From: Agapanthus africanus
Taxonomy: Eukaryota > Streptophyta > Magnoliopsida > Asparagales > Amaryllidaceae
Direction of reading: 5' to 3'
Length of the DNA: 64,000 nt
Assembly (NCBI GenBank): GCA_030015575.1
Contig: JASDDO010000016.1
Coordinates: 177,256,815-177,320,814 of the forward strand
The notes below the pieces were generated by a model that was not told the DNA's origin, did no database searches, and saw only the letters and a list, made by a program, of their open reading frames with translations. The position numbers were made by a program, and so were the translations under genes. Below are positions 1-11,248 of the stretch, piece after piece; position 1 is the first letter of the stretch, and the number at the start of each line of letters is the position of its first letter.

Positions 1-2640
1 GTACACTACCGTGCCAGGAGTCGTCCATTCTAAATACTCATAGAATGCTGTCAAGGTACCCAGATTAGGAAACCACCCAAATCTAGATCTAAAACCACAG
101 ATCTAGTAACCAGTATGTCAGATATAAAATCCATTTCCTTTGTGGAGAAACCACTGTGTGACGACCAAAGTATAACCGATCGTAGTAAAGGAATATCACT
201 TCTCAACAGATCCATCCCCTATTCTGATGACGTCAAACCTATGACTGTCACATCAGAAATAGATGATCTATCTCCGCTATATCTGCTTTAGTCTATAAAT
301 AGACATAAGCCTGATGTCCCCAATGCTTCCGCTGCTCCCACTGACTACGACAACCCTCTGGTAGAGTCATATAGACGTGCACTTCCAAAGCAAGTTTAGA
401 ACGACGCTATACTCATCCTCCTGCCGGGTCTCGCAGCCTGGAACAACAACAATGGAAAGTGTGGGTAAACAAGAACTTCCCTGTCACCGTCCTTGAGGCT
501 ACCGGAGTACCTCTCGGGTGCCTGAAGTTACCCACCTTATCTGCGGAGTGGCCAATGGAATGTCAAATCAGATTGAATCTTTAGGTTCCTTATCAAATCT
601 TCAGTAATCGTTTGCGGTTCTGGAATCACTTCCAGTTCTACCATACTCCCACTGCTGTTTTTGAAAAAATCCATTTTTAATAAAACTGTGGCGAGTCTTG
701 AACAATATTTCTATTGATCTCCCAGATGGTAGAAAATCAACCCTCGTCATAGCCTGGGTAAACCCACAAACAGCCATTACAGAAACGTGCCTTGAGTTGT
801 CCAATGTCTGGTTTTAAGCATAAACCGGACAACTCCCCGTACCTTAACATCGTTAAGATACGAACTGTTCTATATCCCATATAGGAACAGAGGCACTGAT
901 TTAATTGAACCAGATTCAAAGCATGCAGCTGTCTCCAGTGCATGTCAACTAAATGGAGAGAGGCCGATCAGCGTTACTCAACTTAGGAATGCTTCCAATT
1001 ATGAGTAACCTGAAAGAGAAGCAATTTCTCTTTATCATTACTATCAACTGAATACCATACACAAGTATCTACATCTTCGATCACTTTGAAGAATCCAGAT
1101 ACTTGCTATACCTGGTTCTCTACTTTATTCAAATACCTATAACTCCTCAAAACTTAGACCCTGTGTTTCCACGAAACACATGTCTAAGAACTAGAGAAGT
1201 TAAAAGTAAACAGAATATAGTACGAGGACCAACCCCTCTGTCCTGATGGACACTGGACAACATACAATACTCTGTATAAGTCCCTTGAGTCTAGTGACTC
1301 ATTCACTGTGTGTCGTAGGTTGAAAACTGTACTTTTGGTTAAGAAGAATTACACCGCTGTTTAATGCTCCTTACCTAACCATCCACTGATATAGGTAAAT
1401 GTCATCGACATAATATCAAAAGGTATATCTCACTCTATGAAAATAGACGTACAGATATATCAATTTGAAATTGGTGCATAACCGCGGATATTCAAAACCA
1501 AATAATTGCTAACTTGCAAACAACCCAGGTGACTTCCTCAAAAATGAGGATGATCACCCAATTCCCAATAACTCACTCCCACTCATCATCTGTAAAACCA
1601 TACAGATGTGAGAATCATACCTGGTAAATACATACCCTGGAGTAAGTGTCTAATCGGGAAATCAGTTTTCCATTAACAGTACACAGTGAAACTGAAACAT
1701 TGAAATGTTTCGTTGGGGTACTCTGGTATTCCTAGTAATGCCTCATCCATTATCCAGATTCACAACTATAACCGTATAATTCTTTGCCACCTCTCCAAAT
1801 CCCTTCATATGTCTTTAGTCATTACCTTCTGTACACCCCTTTAGGCCAAATGGTTTTCTTCCTTCCCTACCGTTCGGCACCAGCCTATGGTTTGGAAGAA
1901 GACTATCCAAAAAGCATAAAGGGTGTACTGTCCTAATCCTAGGAGCACTCGCAACGCGAGAGAAGGTGAAGATAAAAGACACCTGAATGTACTTTATTCC
2001 TATTTCTCCTGAACCAGGATCCATCCCCGAACTGGAACAAGTTCCTTTCGAGTTCGTATATAACCATACGATGGATTATCCAATAAAATGGGATCTTCGT
2101 AGTGATACGGAGTGTCCTGGAGAAATACAAAGGTGATTTAGGATTGGCGAAGAAATACTTGGTTTGGTCGTGAATAGCAGTCGCAATTTACTTTGCCCTC
2201 TTACTAATCCCTTGCTTTGTCTGAACTTAATACCTTCTGTACACCGCTTAGGCTAACTGGTTTTCTTCATTCCCTACCGGTCGGCACCAGCCTATGGTTT
2301 GGAAGAAGACTATCCAATTTGCATAATAGGTGTACTACTCCTAAACTAAGGAGTACTCGCAACCTGAGAGAGGGTGAAAAGGAAAGACAACTGAATAAAC
2401 CTATCCGTTTTCTCCAGAACCGGAAACCATCCTCGAATTAATTCCTTCGAGTTCGTATATAACCATACGATGGTTTTGTCCAATGGAAGTGGACGTTCGT
2501 AGCAATACGGGATGTCCTGGAGAAAAGGGTAAAAGTAGGAGTGGCAATGAGGTCTGCAACTCTGACAATCCAAAAGCCAGTGTTGAGTAGGTTCTGTCAA
2601 CTTGGTCACTGAGTCATAGTCTTAGGATCGGGTCAATGGT
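1..2640 (-). pseudogene. copia-1 decayed pol remnant
   Basis: Read on the minus strand, short broken frames match the pol of copia-3 and copia-5. For example 943-601 carries pieces equivalent to the integrase C-terminal region around PYLKYIKIWGCPAYVK and the following EEQKVFV stretch, with frame changes every 50-100 bases. The start region near 2640-2560 has a LTEP motif that matches the start of the gag-less frames of copia-4 and copia-5 (MDVLTEPACYT), and the expected ATG reads ATT. No open frame is long enough to be functional. I could not place the protease or RT active sites with confidence. Confidence 0.6.
1815..2530. repeat. direct repeat pair inside copia-1 body
   Basis: About 300 bp at 1815-2130 recur at 2220-2530 with a period near 405 bp. 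Shared words include GGTTTTCTTC, GGCACCAGCCTATGGTTTGG, AGAAGACTATCCAA, GTTCGTATATAACCATACGA and TGTCCTGGAGAAA. On the minus strand both copies keep a similar peptide (YTNSK ... FTLSQVAS/FTFSRVAS). The repeat lies where gag should be and is absent from the other copia elements here. Confidence 0.75.
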
Positions 2641-2942
2641 CGCTGCCAAAGAGAGAGAGAAAAGAAACACTCAGCGTGCACTCTATCCTAGATCAGAATG
2701 GTTACCAATTTATCCAATCTGGAAACCTCCCACTGTACCTCAAATTCTCCTCCAAACCTGAAAGAAGAATTAGTCGGGAACACCCGAGGAGTAAACCAAC
2801 TCATCAGTGGGAATCGGGATCCAACTCTCATCGCACGATAACGTGACGGAATCCGCTCACGGTATCACACTCCAGAAGGTATGCGCATATCTGGCAAGTT
2901 TCAGTTCTTTTGAAACTCCCGATGTGATTTCTGCCCCATGCT

Positions 2943-3152
2943 CTTATGACCTTGGCGAAGGTCAACAAATCATAAGTCACATGTCAAGTTCTACCCGTCA
3001 TTATCCAGGTTAATTTGAATCCACCCGTACAAGCCCTTGACGAAGGTCAACAAGGCTATACGACTGTCCCAAACCAACGCATCTACCTATGCAGCAGAAA
3101 GGTAACAAGCAGCTACCATGCACTATGCCTTGACGAAGGTCAACAAACATAG
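2943..3152 (-). promoter_or_regulatory. copia-1 triple-hairpin leader array
   Basis: Three hairpins with inner stem UUGAC/GUCAA on the element strand and the same four apical bases, CUUC. Plus coordinates: 2943-2976 (outer stem cttatga/tcataag; one inner A-C mismatch), 3026-3062 (outer gcc/ggc plus cgta/tacg) and 3123-3152 (outer ctatg/catag). The stems differ while the apex is constant. Function unknown. Confidence 0.6.
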
Positions 3153-3285
3153 CATGAATACTACGTGCTACCCGTCTGAAACGACGGAGGGCTACGAATG
3201 GTTTCTGGCGAAAACCTTTAACGTAATGAACTTGATATCGTTGAAGGAACGGATAGCTTTTTAGAAAATATAGTGACGAAAACCA

Positions 3286-3521
3286 TTGCTAAAGAGGTCA
3301 CTCCCGGTGAAGGGATCTCGGCTCTTTCCCCGTAGAATGGGGTGCAGGATATTCCAAATGAATACCACGATGCAAAGCAAAAGTAATCGGCTATAGTGAA
3401 GTTAATGCCCTGATGCAAACTTCTGTCCAAGGGGTCACTCCCGGTGAAGGGATCTCGGCCCTTGCCTCGTCGACAGAGGAGCAGGATATTCCAAATGAAT
3501 ACCACGATGCAAAACAGAAGT
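3286..3521 (-). repeat. duplicated leader cassette of copia-1
   Basis: Two roughly 97-bp copies (3286-3383 and 3425-3521) share GGTCACTCCCGGTGAAGGG, GATCTCGG, GCAGGATATTCCAAATGAAT and ACCACGATGCAAA. The same duplicated cassette occurs in copia-4 and copia-5 leaders but not in copia-2 or copia-3. It produces repeated out-of-context peptides in minus-strand frames, which I do not regard as genes. Confidence 0.75.
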
Positions 3522-4690
3522 GAACGTCCTTGCAATAACAGCTTTTAGAAAAGTGTTCCAACAACATCAGAATAGGTTTGTTTAACTAGCATTGATCCGA
3601 ATCAACGCAGTCCCATCAATTAATCACACCACAAAGAACGAAAATATACTGACGTACGTATATGCCATCCGCATTCGCCACTGGGTCCCGTCATCACTCG
3701 TTAGGTTAGCTTACTAACGACAGAGCGAGGACTGGACTAGCGCGGATGAAAAACATATACAACATCTACTAATATATATACCAATATATTATATTTCGCT
3801 CAAGGCGTGAAAGAAATGCAACATCACAGAAATGAACAGCATCACAGAACAATACAGATATCTGGGATCCTCGGGTTTCACAGAGCCACTACTGAAACCC
3901 AACGTTCCCCTGGTCGCGTGGATAGCCTGTGCAATGAAATCCTAGACCCCTACGGGCGCGGCAAGTTACCTGCCAAAACCTGAAGCGAGGCAGCCCCCTT
4001 CAGCGCCGTGAATGGACCACCCAGCACTCCACGGAATCCGGCAACTTGGGCACCCCTCCTGGGTCAACCTGTACCCCCTACGAGTGCGGCGAATAGCCCG
4101 CCAATCCTAGAGTGAAGCCCCCTCCGTCTCAATGCCATGAGATGCGGGCTTGTTGCCCTCTAGAACCCGGCTATCCGTGCACCCCACCGCGGGGTAATCC
4201 TAGTACAGAAAGTAAAATATACATACACCGGGTACATCGACCGCAACCAGGTCGTGCCCCAAAAGAATAATACAAACAGGCAGTGACGGCAGTCCACATG
4301 TCGGACGCTCGCCCCGCAATATCAAATGTACATAATACCACCACAACTGTACTAGCATTGCATCCAGGCTATCCCCCACGACCGATCCGCAACAACACAG
4401 CATAAACATAGAACATCAACGTGAAAGTCACGTTCGCAAATCCGTCTAACCGGGCTATAGCAGTTAGACCGGATTTACCGATCGAGTGACATTCACGGTC
4501 GCAGATATAATGTAAATACTGTGAAAAATGTGTTTAAAATTTTCCGATTGATTAAACATTAACAAGTGGGCCCCCAAACCAAAACTGTAGCACTCACAGA
4601 AAACCTGGGCCCAATTTTAATATTCCAGAAAACACATTTTCAAAAGAGGAAGATTATGCAAAGTTTTGGGGGCATGAACAGTCAACACTG

Positions 4691-4735
4691 CCGCGGAAGC
4701 GCGGCCCAAGCAGGGGTTTGGCCGCGCTTCCGCGG
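4691..4735 (-). promoter_or_regulatory. copia-1 GC-rich leader hairpin
   Basis: Perfect 16-bp inverted repeat, CCGCGGAAGCGCGGCC at 4691-4706 and its complement at 4720-4735, with a 13-nt loop. It begins about 213 nt after the 5' LTR boundary. The equivalent hairpin in the other copia elements has CCGCGGAACCGCGG arms; here the C-to-G change is matched in the opposite arm. Confidence 0.75.
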
Positions 4736-4933
4736 TGGAACAGTGAGTTCATGGCACCAAATTTTTGCAGTATGCTTATATTTCCCTGCACATCACTCTG
4801 ACACAACCAGAAAAATTTTTGGACTTAAAAAAAATTCGACAGAAACTGATGTGCATGAAATACGTGTTTTCGGGATTTTGTTCGATCGGAAACGTAAAAC
4901 ACATTACACCAAGCTAGACTATGTTAATGGCGA

Positions 4934-4946
4934 GGCTCTGATACCA
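4934..4946 (-). other. copia-1 primer-binding site
   Basis: Reverse complement reads TGGTATCAGAGCC, complementary to the 3' end of plant initiator-Met tRNA. It is separated by one base from the LTR end (...ACA), as in every copia element of this window. Confidence 0.92.
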
Positions 4947-4947
4947 C

Positions 4948-7184
4948 TGTAAGTGCACGGCGGCGCCCCGGCCGTCAATCCGACGCCGGAAGGCGGAAAC
5001 GGTGAATAACTCAAATTTTGCGGACTTTGCAAACCGGCACCACCGCGCACTAAACTCCGGATCGTAACCATTAACAAGTCTAAGCTAACTAGAATACAGG
5101 TTAGAGATGTACCGACTGATCCGAGTCCTCCGGTCTTCATCTCCACTCCGATCTCCTCGCGGGATCTCCGTCCGTCTCCTCCTCATCGGAAAAGGGCACC
5201 ACGAAGCCGGGTACTTTTACGGGCTCCCGCCTCTATACCGAGGCAACTCGGGCACGAAGCCGGCGAATCGACGCGTCCAAGATTTGCTGTAGGAATGTGT
5301 AGTAGATCATGCTAGTCTCATTTGGGGTTTGTAGTTGCCTTGATGGAGGAATGGGGTTAGGAAAAATGGTGCTTTCATTTTTCCATAACAAGAAGAAGAA
5401 GGAGATGAAGAATTCCTCACAAAAATAAAGATGAACCCTCTCATTCTTTTTCTTCTCTCTAGTGTTCTTTCTTTCCTCAAGTGAGAATGATAATGTGATG
5501 GAGGAAAATGAGAATGCCCACCATAAGAAGAGAGGTGAGTGTAGGATAGAACAAGAGGTGACCACATCCTAGACAAGAAAACATCAACCATGCTTATTCT
5601 CCTATTCACTCCATAACCTTTCAAATCTCATAAAGCAAAAGCATGGTTGAAAAGAAATGAAAGCTATCATAATCAATCTTTTACAAGAAACCCCTTCCAC
5701 AAATGTTATTTGCACAATTGCAAATAACCCCCTCCATCAGAAAAGTCCGGCCGGGAAAGAACAAAGGAAAACCGGCCGGAACGGAATGCAAACTGGCAAC
5801 TCCAGAAAACTGGTCCCGTAATAAATTACAGGAAAACCCCATACTGTGCATACACACCCGCATCTGTATTCCGTCCGGATACAAATGCAAAAAGACAAAA
5901 TCTACACTGTACTAAACTAGGACCGGCTTAAACCAAAGCCGGCTAGTAATATCCGTTCGATCCTGATCCGTGCAATACCGCACGTATCTGATCGAACCCT
6001 GCCATATATCTATACGGCTACTAGTACAAACCGTCCGATCCTGATCCGTGCAATACCGCACGTATCTGATCGGACCCTGCCATATCTCCATACGGCCTCT
6101 ACAGCGTTTCGCCCGAAAGCTTGAGTAACTGAAAGTGTGGTGGACTCTAAAGACTCGTCAATACTATGGCTGTGGATTTAACCACTAGCACGTCAGAGGT
6201 ATAAGCCAATACGTGACGGGCCACCAGCTATTGACTAAAAGGGACGTCGATGAGGAAGCTCACCCCGACACCCAACTGAGTCTGTCAGTGACAATATCCG
6301 TACAGTCCGGTCCGTTCGTCTATGAGCATCGCATGGCGGGCCTAGGGGGTTGGTAAAAGTCAGACCCCCAAAAGCGGTACAAGTCGTGTCGGAGTGTAGC
6401 CCAGAACACCCTGAGATACTACTGGAATACCTACCAGTAAATCTCCTGCCTTGGCCAAGGTCTTTGTGTAATGGCTCTCCTAGACACAGCGCGACCTCAC
6501 CCCCAATACCGGGAGAGACGAAACCCCCGAAGATCCGCTCACTGCCTCCATGTGGCTCGGGACTGTACCCAACTAAAACCTGTTTGCACGACTCCTTTGA
6601 GCCGTGGTAGGGTAGTAATCAAAGTACAGTGGGAACTCACACGAGACAAATGACGATCCCCAGGTCGATGAACTAACCTGTACACATGTCACCTGGGAAC
6701 TGCTATCTGACGTCAGGTATAAGACCAACTAGCATGTTCCCGGCGAGTCCTGTCCGGTGTACTCATAACCCAATGAGCACCTGTATACATCTTAGGTGAT
6801 CCAACTGACACCAGTGGCTTGTGAGACCGGCCACCGCCCCTCGTCGGGGTCTCGACTGTATACACTAGTCTACTCTGGAGAATCGATGCCCTGTCTCGAA
6901 ACTCCTACGACTAGGGACCTTTTAAGGATGTGCTTATAGACTACCAGCTCCCACGTATATGATCGCCCTCATACTGCCGGTAGTCAAGCAAGAATCCTAG
7001 GGGCTCTATCAACGTGCAATAGCGACATGTCAGGTCGCCTAAAGCAGTACACGATGATAAAGGTAAACCAGATAGCATACTATCATCTTGAGTAAGACTG
7101 TCCTACCGGGATAGGTCCTCCCTCAATCATTGCAATCACGTGCCTGTGATCCAATAATTGACTCTGAGGGCACTATCTCCAACA
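4948..7184 (-). repeat. copia-1 5' LTR
   Basis: 2237 bp; on the minus strand it runs TGTTGGAG...ACTTACA. The left boundary is fixed by the primer site, the right by the junction with copia-2 leader. It shares with the other copia LTRs a stem-loop core (GGGAACTG at 6695-6702, with GGTATAA and TGACGTCA inside, and CATGTTCCC at 6733-6741). Several short frames exist but nothing looks coding. Confidence 0.85.
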
Positions 7185-7628
7185 CTTGCAAGTTTAGAGT
7201 GGTTTTTAGTTTGTCTAAACAGGATGGCTCCCACTGTCTCTCGAATCCCTTCTCAAACCGTAAAGCAAGAATTAGTCGGGATCAATCTCACCGTACAATA
7301 CTTGCTTAACCGTTCAGCCAGGCCAGTGTCGGTACTTCGAGGGAGGTTTTCCAACGCTTTCGCGAAGTTCCTTAATTAAGTAACCTCTTTTCCCTGTGGG
7401 CGTAGCCCCGCTAACACCTTTCTAGACACCTACTAGGTTTATAGCATTGATCGTTAAGTGAGAGTTTTCCCGAGGAGTAGCATATACTCACAGTAGGATC
7501 GGGATCCAAATATCATCGCGTGATAAAACCGAAGGAATCCTACCAGAATTATCACACTCCAAATGGTATGCAGCGCTAGCAAGTTTCAGTGCTTATGAAA
7601 CTCCCGATGTGGATTTTTGCCCCATGCT

Positions 7629-7837
7629 CTTATGATCTTGACTTTGGCCAAAATATCATAAGTCACATGTCAAGTTCTACCCGTCATTCTCCTGGTTAAT
7701 TTGGACCCACCCGTACCTACCCTTGACTTTGGCCAAAATGGCAGCACGACTGTCCCAAACCAACGCATCTATCTATGCTGCACATGAATACCCAATAGCT
7801 ACCAATCAATATGCCTTGACTTTGGCCAAAATACATA
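7629..7837 (-). promoter_or_regulatory. copia-2 triple-hairpin leader array
   Basis: Three hairpins with inner stem UUGGC/GUCAA (one G-U pair) and identical apical bases CAAA on the element strand. Plus coordinates: 7629-7662 (outer cttatgat/atcataag, 8 bp), 7712-7748 (weaker outer stem) and 7810-7837 (outer tatg/cata). The apex differs from the CUUC of copia-1 but is the same in all three copies here. Confidence 0.6.
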
Positions 7838-8952
7838 GCTTGAATACTTTTTGACCATTAATGTGGAATGACGGAGGGCTACGAATGGTTTTGGCGAAAC
7901 CGTGAACGTAGTGAACTTGATATAATCGATGGAACGAGATAGCTTTTAAAAGGAGTGGTTCAAGCTCCGCGTTTAAAAGTTTAGTTTTGAAAAGAACCGA
8001 GTGGTTTTCAAAGTGTTCCAATCGACTTTTACTTGGTTTATTTTCTTGCATTGGTTCTTTTAATGCGTCCCATCATTTAATCCTACCATTGCAGAAAACA
8101 ACCAAAATATGACGTACGCTTATGCCATTCGCATTCGCCACGGGGCCCCGTCATCACCCGTTAGGTTACTTAACTAACGACAGAGCGGGGGCTAGGCTAG
8201 CGCGGCTGTAAAACATAAGCAACGCCTAAATAGTTATCATAATAAATATATAGCAATGATAGACATTACAGATCACAGATGAATACATTGGATATACTAG
8301 GAATCCGCAATACGTTCGAGCCTGCAACGAAAAGCGGATTACACGGTCGCGGTGAATAGCCAATACCCCACCCAAGACCCCTACGGGTGCGGCAAACTAC
8401 CCGCCAAGTACCCGAAGCGAAGCAACCTCCCTCAACACCGTGAGTAGGCCACTCGGCACTTCGAGATACCCGGTAGTTTGTGCACCCCCTCTATGGGTCT
8501 ATCCTAGGAGCAAAAACAGTAAAAAGAATTATACAACGACGGCTACAACCCCGACCCGGTTGCTCGGCCAAACAAATAATAATACATCAATTTACATATT
8601 ACAATGAATGAAAGAAAAAGAAACACTCATCTCACATCCACCCCGGCTATTCACCCGCGACAATCCAACGCATTCATATACACATACCATCATCAAACAC
8701 AGATCACAGATATGTATAACCCCCACTAATCGACTTATAGCGATTAGCAGACGTTCAATACATATAAACATCACAGATATAACCCATTAGTCAAAGTGTG
8801 GTGAAGTTCGATCAAAAATACGGATTTATAGGCCCCCAAAAACTAATTTCTTTTCTGGAAAACCTGGGCACAAATAAACCATCTTAAAACTCCCAAAACC
8901 ATGTCAGAAGAACACTGCACCAAACCCGGTCCAGAACAGACTCAAAACGGCC

Positions 8953-8993
8953 GCGGTTCCGCGGCAATAGGCATGCTTTTGCCGCGGAACCGC
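8953..8993 (-). promoter_or_regulatory. copia-2 GC-rich leader hairpin
   Basis: Perfect 15-bp arms GCGGTTCCGCGGCAA (8953-8967) and complement (8979-8993), 11-nt loop, starting about 212 nt after the LTR boundary. Equivalent in position and composition to the hairpins of the other four copia elements. Confidence 0.75.
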
Positions 8994-9190
8994 CGCGCTT
9001 TGAACTGTTCACTTGACCGTATTTGGTGTGCTTCTTCACAAAACCCTGAGCCGATTTTTGAAGTATGATTTTTTATTTTTTTGAGCAGAAAAATTTTCAA
9101 CAGAAAGTTAGGGTTTTGCATTTTTAGTTTTGCGATTTTTTCGATCAAACTTCCATACACTTTACTACCTAGCTGGTTTATGTTTAGTTA

Positions 9191-9203
9191 GGCTCTGATA
9201 CCA
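9191..9203 (-). other. copia-2 primer-binding site
   Basis: Reverse complement of TGGTATCAGAGCC, one base from the LTR end at 9205. Confidence 0.92.
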
Positions 9204-9204
9204 C

Positions 9205-11248
9205 TGTAAGTCCACGTTGCCCACCCCGGTGCTTGCAGGGAGGCGGAAAACGGAATAAAAATCGGATTTTTATCATGTTAGGCAACATGGACTAGACAAA
9301 GGAGGATCTTTGCTAAACAAAAACTAGCTAAAGCTAACTAGAAATTAGCTAAAGGGTAGAAAGGTTATACCTTGGGCTTTATGTCCTTCTCTCCTTGCTC
9401 CTTGAAGTGGTAGAAAGGGATCACCTTGTCGCCTTCTCTAGTCGAAGAAGGATCCACCCGAGAGCCTCAACCTTTGGCTTCAACTTCAAGCTAGAAGTAA
9501 CTAAGGTGCTAGAAGTGCTAATCCTAGAACCCTAGATGAGAGTAGAGATTACTATGGAGTGGTTTTTCTCAAGCTCAAGTGTTTCTCAACACATGAGAGG
9601 GGAGAGCTTGAGGAAGAGGAAGAGCAAGAGAGAGAAAGTATATGATAGAATGAGAGAATTATGAAGCATTCTCACATATATGTGTGAATTATTATAAATT
9701 TATAATTAGCAAGATAATTGTCATGGCTTAATCAAGACATGACCATTATCATTTCATATTTAATGCTAATTGCAAGGATCAAAGAGCATCTTTTATATGG
9801 AATGATGATGGTCAAAGTGTCAACCTAGGTCAACAAGTCAAGAATGGTCAAAAGGTCAACAACCCTAACCATGCATAATTATATATAACTAATATCAATT
9901 AATCATAATACACACATAAGCATTAGGATTAATAAAATGACAATGGTCATTAACCCTAATCAAAGTCCTCTCCCTCTGTCTCAAGCAACTGTGCATACGC
10001 ACCCGTATTCGTGATCCGAGGAACACGAATACAAAGAGATAAAACCAATCCCAAATCATATACTAGGATCTGGCTTAAACCAAAGCCCACTAGTATAAGC
10101 TGTCCGGACAGCAAACGTGCACAAGTGCGCGGATGTGAATGAACCCTGTCGCAAAACTATGCGACCTCTACTCATTTTGCCTAAAGGCGAATAGCTCTCT
10201 GTGTGGGACTCTAAAGACTCGACACTACGCTGCCAGTGCGTTTAACCACAGACCGCAAGCGGCACTAGCTGTATGTAACGGTCCCCAGGTAGATGCCGAT
10301 AAGAAGATTGACGAGGTGAACCCCATCTGAACTCCTACTGAGCCTGTATGTGACAGTCTCCGTACAGTCCGGTCTGTTCGTCTGATACATCGCATGGCGG
10401 GCCTAGGGGGCGGTGAACGTCAGTCCCCTAATAGCGGTACAAGTCGTGTCGGAGTGTAGCCCAGAACACCCTGAGATAACACTGGAAACCTACCAGTATA
10501 TCTCGCTTGCCCTGGCCAGGGACTACTAGTGTAATGGCTCTCCTGGACAAAGCGCGATGTCAACCCCCAATACCGGGAGAGACGAATCCTGTCTAACCGT
10601 CACTGCCTCCAAGTGCTTCGGGACTGCACCCAAAAACTACCTGTTTGCACGACTCCTTTGAGCCGTGGTAGGGTAGTAATCAAAGTGCAGTGGGAACACA
10701 CTCGAGGTGAAGTGACAGTGTCAAGTCAGCGGACTAAGCTGTACTCATGTCACCTGGGAACTGATAACTGACGATAGGTATAATACCAACCAACAGTTCC
10801 CGACGAGTCCTGTCCAGTGTACTCGTAACCTAACGAGCACCTGCATACTATCTCAAGTACGACGTACTGGCGGCTGTGGGACAGACCGTCTCCCACGCTG
10901 GGATGAGAAGCGCATACGCTAGTCTACTCCGGAGTATCGATGCCCTCTCTCGATAGTCCAACGACTAGGGACCTGTATAAGGATGTGCTTATGGATCACC
11001 CAGCCCCCACGAGTGTGAGCGCCATCACAACGCTGGTAATCAAGCAATAATCCTAAGGGCTCTACTAATATGTATATAAGCGATATGCTAAAAGAAACAC
11101 ATGCACATATTGAAGTAGAGACAAACCAAGTAGCATACTACCATTTCGAGCAAAATTGTATATACAACTGTGAATATCCCAAGCTTCCATCAAGTAATAT
11201 ACAAACTAGTATGATACAGTAATGGCCTCTAGGGCATATACACTAACA
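9205..11248 (-). repeat. copia-2 5' LTR
   Basis: 2044 bp, minus-strand TGTTAGTGTATATGCCC...GACTTACA. The stem-loop core is GGGAACTG (10756-10763) with CAGTTCCC (10794-10801); the second base pair differs from the GAGAACTG/CAGTTCTC of copia-3 on both sides, which is compensatory. Confidence 0.87.

Larger units (their letters stand above)
2640..4947 (-). other. copia-1 5' leader (untranslated)
   Basis: Lies between the primer site (4934-4946) and the predicted start near 2640. It is collinear with the leaders of copia-2 to copia-5 and shares blocks such as the AACGACAGAGCG / CTAGCGCGG segment near 3720-3745 and the CCCCTACGGGCGCGGCAA segment near 3948. It contains a GC hairpin, a duplicated cassette and three small hairpins, annotated separately. 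It ends, on the minus strand, in a CT-rich tract followed by GCAG and the lost start codon. Short open frames inside (for example 4566-4952) show no family resemblance. Confidence 0.75.
1..7184 (-). mobile_element. copia-1: Ty1/copia LTR retrotransposon, truncated by left window edge
   Basis: A minus-strand element read from right to left: 5' LTR (7184 to 4948), primer-binding site, about 2.3 kb leader, then a decayed coding region that runs off position 1. Its right end abuts copia-2 leader sequence, so it is inserted into copia-2. The expected 5-bp target duplicate on the right is CTTGC (7185-7189); its partner lies outside the window. The 3' LTR is not present here. Confidence 0.85.
7185..9204 (-). 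other. copia-2 5' leader
   Basis: Collinear with the copia-3 leader read in the opposite sense, up to the CAGTGGGAGCCATCCTGTTT block and the ...CTTGCAAG point (7185) where copia-1 is inserted. It holds a GC hairpin, the three small hairpins and the AACGACAGAGCGGGG / CTAGCGCGG block (8178-8205). The duplicated cassette seen in copia-1, copia-4 and copia-5 is absent. Confidence 0.75.
7185..11248 (-). mobile_element. copia-2: Ty1/copia fragment (5' LTR plus leader)
   Basis: Minus-strand element inserted into the 5' LTR of copia-3; the rest is displaced leftwards by copia-1 and lies outside the window. The right junction is the LTR start TGTTAG (reverse complement, ending at 11248) against copia-3 LTR sequence; the 5 bases 11249-11253 (AGTAC) are the predicted target duplicate. 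No coding part remains here. Confidence 0.85.

Noticed and set aside
3218-3535. 105-codon minus-strand frame with repeated peptides
   Set aside because: Produced by the duplicated leader cassette; frame and peptide are not kept in copia-4 or copia-5.
4566-4952. 128-codon plus-strand frame
   Set aside because: Runs antisense to the copia-1 leader, across the GC hairpin and primer site, with no recognisable domain.
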